From NCBI GenBank assembly GCA_025924775.1, contig JAICHS010000124.1, forward strand, positions 1 to 6,895: DNA of 6,895 bases, given 5' to 3'. Shown piece after piece: positions 4,798-6,895 of this stretch. The number at the start of each line of letters is the position of its first letter. Position 1 is the stretch's first letter. Source of the DNA: Rhodanobacteraceae bacterium (GTDB taxonomy: Bacteria; Pseudomonadota; Gammaproteobacteria; Xanthomonadales; Rhodanobacteraceae). A program made the position numbers and the translations under genes. The notes under the pieces were generated by a model. It was not told the DNA's origin. It saw only the letters and a program-made list of their open reading frames with translations, and made no database searches.

Positions 4798-5592
4798 TTA
4801 CGCTTCAAATCTCGATACAACATGATATTCAATATCCATGATATTGATTTTGCTTTGTGTGTCGATTGGGCATACCACCAGCGCCTCGACCCCGGGGTCG
4901 GCGTTCGCGCAATCGAGGACGCGGACAAGCTTGCCATCTGCCATCCGATGCGAGGTGCCCGCTGCCAACGCGGTCGGGCCGCGCACATGAAACAGACCGG
5001 ATTTGTGTCCGCCGCGGAAGTGCAGGCGAGCAGCAATCTCCTGGCCCGGGTAGCAGCCCTTGTCGAACGCGACCGCGCCCAGCCGTTCCAGTCCCAGCGC
5101 CGGGGGCAGCAGGTCGTCGACGCCTGGTGGCAGCGTGGGCCAACCGGCGCGGATGTCGGCAAGGCGCCACCGGTTCGCCGCGGCAGGATCGGGCGCGGCG
5201 GATGGCGGAACGAGCCCCAGGCTGCGATCCCCGTAACCAACCACCACCCGCGGCCCGACCACGACCCGTCCCGCGACAACTGCATCGGTGCTGCAGCCGG
5301 CGCGGGCGTGGGCCGTCACTGTCGCCCGCGAACGCAGCAGATAGCGCGACAAGTCGTCGCGGATGCGGGTGGCGTCACCGCCCCGCAGGATGGCCAGCAA
5401 CCGGTCATCGCCCAGGTCTGCCAGTTGCATCAGCGCCCGCACGCGGCCGCGCGCATCCAGCCACGCGTTCCATTGCCAGTGTCCCGGCGTCAGCGCGTCG
5501 ACGTCGTTCGCAAACTGCGCTTGCGCGAAACGGCGCGCGTCGGGGCCTTCGATGGAAATGCACTGGACGCGAGCGACGATGGGGTTTGACAT
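4798..5592 (-). CDS. ygfZ: YgfZ/GcvT-like folate-binding Fe-S cluster maintenance protein
   Basis: A 264-residue cytoplasmic protein of the YgfZ (IBA57/COG0354) family, related to the GcvT T-protein. YgfZ binds folate and supports assembly or repair of certain Fe-S enzymes. The signature KGCYPGQE is at residues 178-185, with the functionally important cysteine C180; upstream are the typical AQFANDV (25-31) and WLDARGR (44-50) segments. The length is a little short of the roughly 300-residue E. coli protein but normal for shorter family members. ATG 5592 is chosen because family homology begins within about ten residues; the frame stays open to 5739 but that part is unlike the family and overlaps the divergent gene. 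No strong Shine-Dalgarno sequence is seen. Oddly, the last 20 residues (TQSKINIMDIEYHVVSRFEA) are coded by AT-rich, palindromic DNA unlike the rest, suggesting the original 3' end was replaced. It is divergent from the complex II genes. Confidence 0.93.
   Translation of the reverse strand: MSNPIVARVQCISIEGPDARRFAQAQFANDVDALTPGHWQWNAWLDARGRVRALMQLADLGDDRLLAILRGGDATRIRDDLSRYLLRSRATVTAHARAGCSTDAVVAGRVVVGPRVVVGYGDRSLGLVPPSAAPDPAAANRWRLADIRAGWPTLPPGVDDLLPPALGLERLGAVAFDKGCYPGQEIAARLHFRGGHKSGLFHVRGPTALAAGTSHRMADGKLVRVLDCANADPGVEALVVCPIDTQSKINIMDIEYHVVSRFEA
4821..4846. repeat. Nested AT-rich palindromes and direct repeat inside the ygfZ 3' end
   Basis: CATGATATT occurs at 4821-4829 and again at 4837-4845, a 16-base period. 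Within it, GATATT-C-AATATC (4824-4836) is a perfect inverted repeat, and CAATATC-CAT-GATATTG (4830-4846) is a second one overlapping it. The block is strikingly AT-rich in GC-rich surroundings. It could be a protein-binding site, a recombination scar or the edge of a lost element. No known att or REP consensus is recognised. Confidence 0.55.
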
Positions 5593-5695
5593 GCGCGATG
5601 GATGCGGGAACCGGTTCGCCCACGTTAGCAGCGGGTGCCGCCAATGCCTGCGACGCTGCGATAATGCGCGCATCGAATCAACAAGGTGTGGTGGC
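5593..5695. promoter_or_regulatory. Divergent promoter region between ygfZ and SDHAF4-like gene
   Basis: These 103 bases separate two divergent starts. On the plus strand GATAAT at 5660-5665 is a good -10 candidate, 36 bases before the SDHAF4-like start codon, but no clear -35 lies 16-18 bases upstream. The Shine-Dalgarno-like AAGGTG is at 5683-5688. No clear promoter for ygfZ is visible on the other strand. Confidence 0.4.
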
Positions 5696-5860
5696 ATGGC
5701 CGAAGACGAATCCAGGCAACCGAAACAGGAATCCGGCAATACCGGAACCCCGCCGCCCGCGCCCGCGAACGGGCGTGAGCGCGCGACGCCCGAGGGCGAT
5801 GCGCTGGATCCGACGCGCTACGGCGATTGGGAAAAAAACGGGCGCTGCATCGACTTCTAG
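5696..5860 (+). CDS. SDHAF4-like (DUF1674) succinate dehydrogenase assembly factor
   Basis: A 54-residue protein. Residues 1-35 are polar, Pro/Glu-rich and probably disordered; the last 17 residues, DPTRYGDWEKNGRCIDF (38-54), are the conserved DUF1674/SDHAF4 signature. In eukaryotes SDHAF4 binds the flavinylated SDHA subunit and promotes its joining to SDHB while limiting oxidant production. Bacterial members are mostly annotated as unknown, but their position beside sdh genes supports the same job, here before sdhC. The start at 5696 has AAGGTG seven bases upstream. The same frame is open far to the left, but that part lies opposite ygfZ and is not family-like. A Cys (C51) sits where I recall Val or similar in many homologues; this was not checked. 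sdhC follows after 233 bp, so it may have its own promoter. Confidence 0.88.
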   Translation: MAEDESRQPKQESGNTGTPPPAPANGRERATPEGDALDPTRYGDWEKNGRCIDF

Positions 5861-5886
5861 CGGTCCGCGTCCGCCGCAGCGTGCAC

Positions 5887-5912
5887 CGCACGCACGTGGC
5901 CACCGGCGTGCG
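5887..5912. repeat. GC-rich nested dyad after the SDHAF4-like gene
   Basis: CGCACGC (5887-5893) is the inverse complement of GCGTGCG (5906-5912), and the space between contains the palindrome GTGGCCAC (5896-5903). The structure lies 26 bases after the SDHAF4-like stop. There is no immediate T-run, so it may be an RNA-stabilising or weak attenuating hairpin rather than an intrinsic terminator. Confidence 0.4.
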
Positions 5913-5997
5913 CGCCGCCGTAGTGTGCGTGTTGTTTGCGCACCAATCGGCGTGCGTCGCGGGTTTGCGGCAAGCCGTGCACTTTACGCATTCGCGC

Positions 5998-6026
5998 TTC
6001 GCAGCAGCACGTGTTCGTGCGAGAAT
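5998..6026 (+). promoter_or_regulatory. Candidate sigma-70 promoter for sdhC
   Basis: TTCGCA (5998-6003) and GAGAAT (6021-6026) each match four of six consensus bases and are separated by exactly 17 bases. Transcription would begin near 6033, giving an sdhC leader of about 60 bases. It is the best pair in the 233-bp gap, but still weak evidence. Confidence 0.35.
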
Positions 6027-6032
6027 GGACGG

Positions 6033-6055
6033 ACGATCGCGGCCACGCCGATCGT
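6033..6055. repeat. Inverted repeat ACGATCG / CGATCGT before sdhC
   Basis: A perfect 7-bp inverted repeat (6033-6039 with 6049-6055) with a 9-base centre. It begins where the candidate sdhC promoter would start transcription, so it could be an operator half-site pair or a 5' leader hairpin. No regulator can be named from the sequence. Confidence 0.35.
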
Positions 6056-6093
6056 TGGGGCAGTCTCTCGCAAGCCAAGCTCAGGAATCCGCA

Positions 6094-6516
6094 ATGCCCA
6101 ATACCCGACCGTTGTCGCCGCACCTGGGAATCTACCGCTGGCGCGTCAACATGCTGCAATCGACGCTGCACCGGCTGACCGGATTGTTTCTTTCCCTGGG
6201 TGCGCTGCTGGTGGCGTGGGGCTTGATCGCGGCGGCTACCAGTGGCACGGCGTGGGATGTTTTCGCGGGGTTCTGCGGCAGCTGGATCGGCATGATCCTG
6301 CTGTTCCTGTGGACGTGGTCGCTGCTGTTCCACCTGTGCAACGGCTGCTACCACCTGCTGCACGACATGGGCGGGGATTTTGGTCCGCCGCGGCGTGACC
6401 GCACGCACGCGCCGGTGTACTGGAAGACCGGCGTCGGCGTGATCGCCGCGAGCATCGTGTTGACGGTGCTGGTGTGGATCATTCTGCTGATGCGCATCGG
6501 CGGAGGTGCGGCATGA
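6094..6516 (+). CDS. sdhC: Succinate dehydrogenase cytochrome b556 subunit SdhC
   Basis: A 140-residue inner-membrane anchor of respiratory complex II, which passes electrons from succinate to ubiquinone. The opening RPLSPHLGIYR (5-15) is the family hallmark, followed by S23, H26 and R27 in STLHRLTG, equivalent to the quinone-site Ser/Arg of E. coli SdhC. Three membrane segments lie at about 28-48, 60-82 and 112-135. H80 (FHLCNG) is the expected axial ligand of haem b, followed by H87 and D91. Where most homologues I recall read NG-I-R-H, this one has NG-C-Y-H (Y86). AGGA at 6083-6086 precedes ATG 6094. The open frame to 5827 is rejected because that part overlaps the SDHAF4-like gene. The stop overlaps the sdhD start (ATGA), so the two are translationally coupled. 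Confidence 0.96.
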   Translation: MPNTRPLSPHLGIYRWRVNMLQSTLHRLTGLFLSLGALLVAWGLIAAATSGTAWDVFAGFCGSWIGMILLFLWTWSLLFHLCNGCYHLLHDMGGDFGPPRRDRTHAPVYWKTGVGVIAASIVLTVLVWIILLMRIGGGAA

Positions 6517-6895
6517 GCGCTTATCCGGGGCAGGAAGGTCTGCGCACGCCGCTCAAGGTTGCGCGCGGCAATGGTGCTTCGGGTACCGGGGTACCCCGTT
6601 GGTGGGTGCAGCGTGTCACCGCGGTCGCTTTGATCCCGCTTTCGATCTGGTTCCTGTTTCTGGTTGGCGGCCTGCTGCACGCCACCTATCCGGAAGTGCT
6701 GGCGTCCATCGCGCAACCGGTGCGTGCGATTTTGCTGATCGTGCTGAGCGTGTGCCTGTTCTGGCACGGCGCGCTTGGGTTGCAGGTCGTCATCGAGGAT
6801 TACGTGCATACGCGCTGGCTGGAATTGACGCTGCAGATCGCGTTGCGGTTTGGTGCGTCGCTGGCCGCGCTGGCGTGCGTGATGGCCGTGCTCTC
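6513..6895 (+). CDS. sdhD: Succinate dehydrogenase hydrophobic anchor SdhD (3' end cut off)
   Basis: The first 127 codons of the second complex II membrane anchor; the window ends within the last part of the gene. Residues 1-27 are cytoplasmic (TPLKVARGNGASGTG), then WWVQRVTAVALIPLSIWF begins the first membrane segment (about 33-54), a second spans about 70-91, and a third starts near 106. H85 (FWHGALG) is the expected haem b ligand and D96-Y97 (EDYVH) correspond to the Asp-Tyr pair of the quinone site in E. coli SdhD; the 12-residue His-to-Tyr spacing is conserved. GGAGGT at 6502-6507, inside the sdhC end, is a strong Shine-Dalgarno sequence, and the ATG overlaps the sdhC stop. sdhA and sdhB are expected next but lie outside the window. 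Confidence 0.95.
   Translation, partial: MSAYPGQEGLRTPLKVARGNGASGTGVPRWWVQRVTAVALIPLSIWFLFLVGGLLHATYPEVLASIAQPVRAILLIVLSVCLFWHGALGLQVVIEDYVHTRWLELTLQIALRFGASLAALACVMAVL

Noticed and set aside
4299..4841. Plus-strand open frames in the gap (4299-4841 and 4307-4726)
   Set aside because: They run antisense to the hydrolase start, have no ribosome site and no known domain.
5593..5739. N-terminal extension of ygfZ to 5739
   Set aside because: It covers the divergent SDHAF4-like start and is unlike the family; homology begins right after ATG 5592.
5827..6093. N-terminal extension of sdhC from 5827
   Set aside because: It begins inside the SDHAF4-like gene; SdhC proteins start a few residues before RP-x-SPHL-x-IYR.
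4857..6398. 513-codon plus-strand open frame
   Set aside because: It is antisense to ygfZ and crosses sdhC in another frame; very Arg/Ala/Pro-rich, typical of a shadow frame in GC-rich DNA.

Overview
The window looks like chromosomal core DNA from a GC-rich gammaproteobacterium, most likely of the Xanthomonadales/Lysobacterales (Xanthomonadaceae or Rhodanobacteraceae). That placement is an inference from the high GC content, the paired glycine-zipper lipoproteins, and an SDHAF4-like gene placed directly before sdhCD. No phage, transposase, CRISPR or obvious mobile gene is visible.

Layout, left to right. (1) 1-787: a structured non-coding leader, a 69-residue cold-shock protein ending in a clean intrinsic terminator, then a small Mpo1-like (DUF962) membrane protein. 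(2) 820-2415: tcdA, a tRNA t6A-modifying enzyme, on the plus strand, converging on and overlapping by 21 bp a TatD-family metal-dependent hydrolase on the minus strand. (3) 2527-3827: two tandem outer-membrane lipoproteins, each with a glycine-zipper 2TM segment, closed by a long bidirectional hairpin terminator. (4) 3901-4406, minus strand: a short SleB/CwlJ-like cell-wall hydrolase, possibly translationally coupled to a 25-codon upstream ORF. A gene-poor gap of about 0.4 kb follows, ending in an AT-rich patch. (5) 4798-6895: ygfZ on the minus strand, divergent from a short SDHAF4-like (DUF1674) gene, then sdhC and the start of sdhD, which is cut by the window edge.

Functionally, the right-hand third is a respiratory complex II locus: the two membrane anchors of succinate dehydrogenase (sdhC, sdhD) beside a flavoprotein-subunit assembly factor (SDHAF4-like) and a folate-dependent Fe-S maintenance protein (YgfZ). 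The catalytic genes sdhA and sdhB are expected just beyond the right edge but are not seen. The rest is housekeeping: RNA chaperone, tRNA modification, nuclease/hydrolase, envelope lipoproteins and a cell-wall hydrolase.

I do not see a convincing new multi-gene system. The points most worth a second look are the AT-rich, palindrome-laden 3' end of ygfZ and the adjoining gap, the 25-codon ORF overlapping the hydrolase start, the complex II assembly cluster, and the hairpins upstream of the cold-shock gene.
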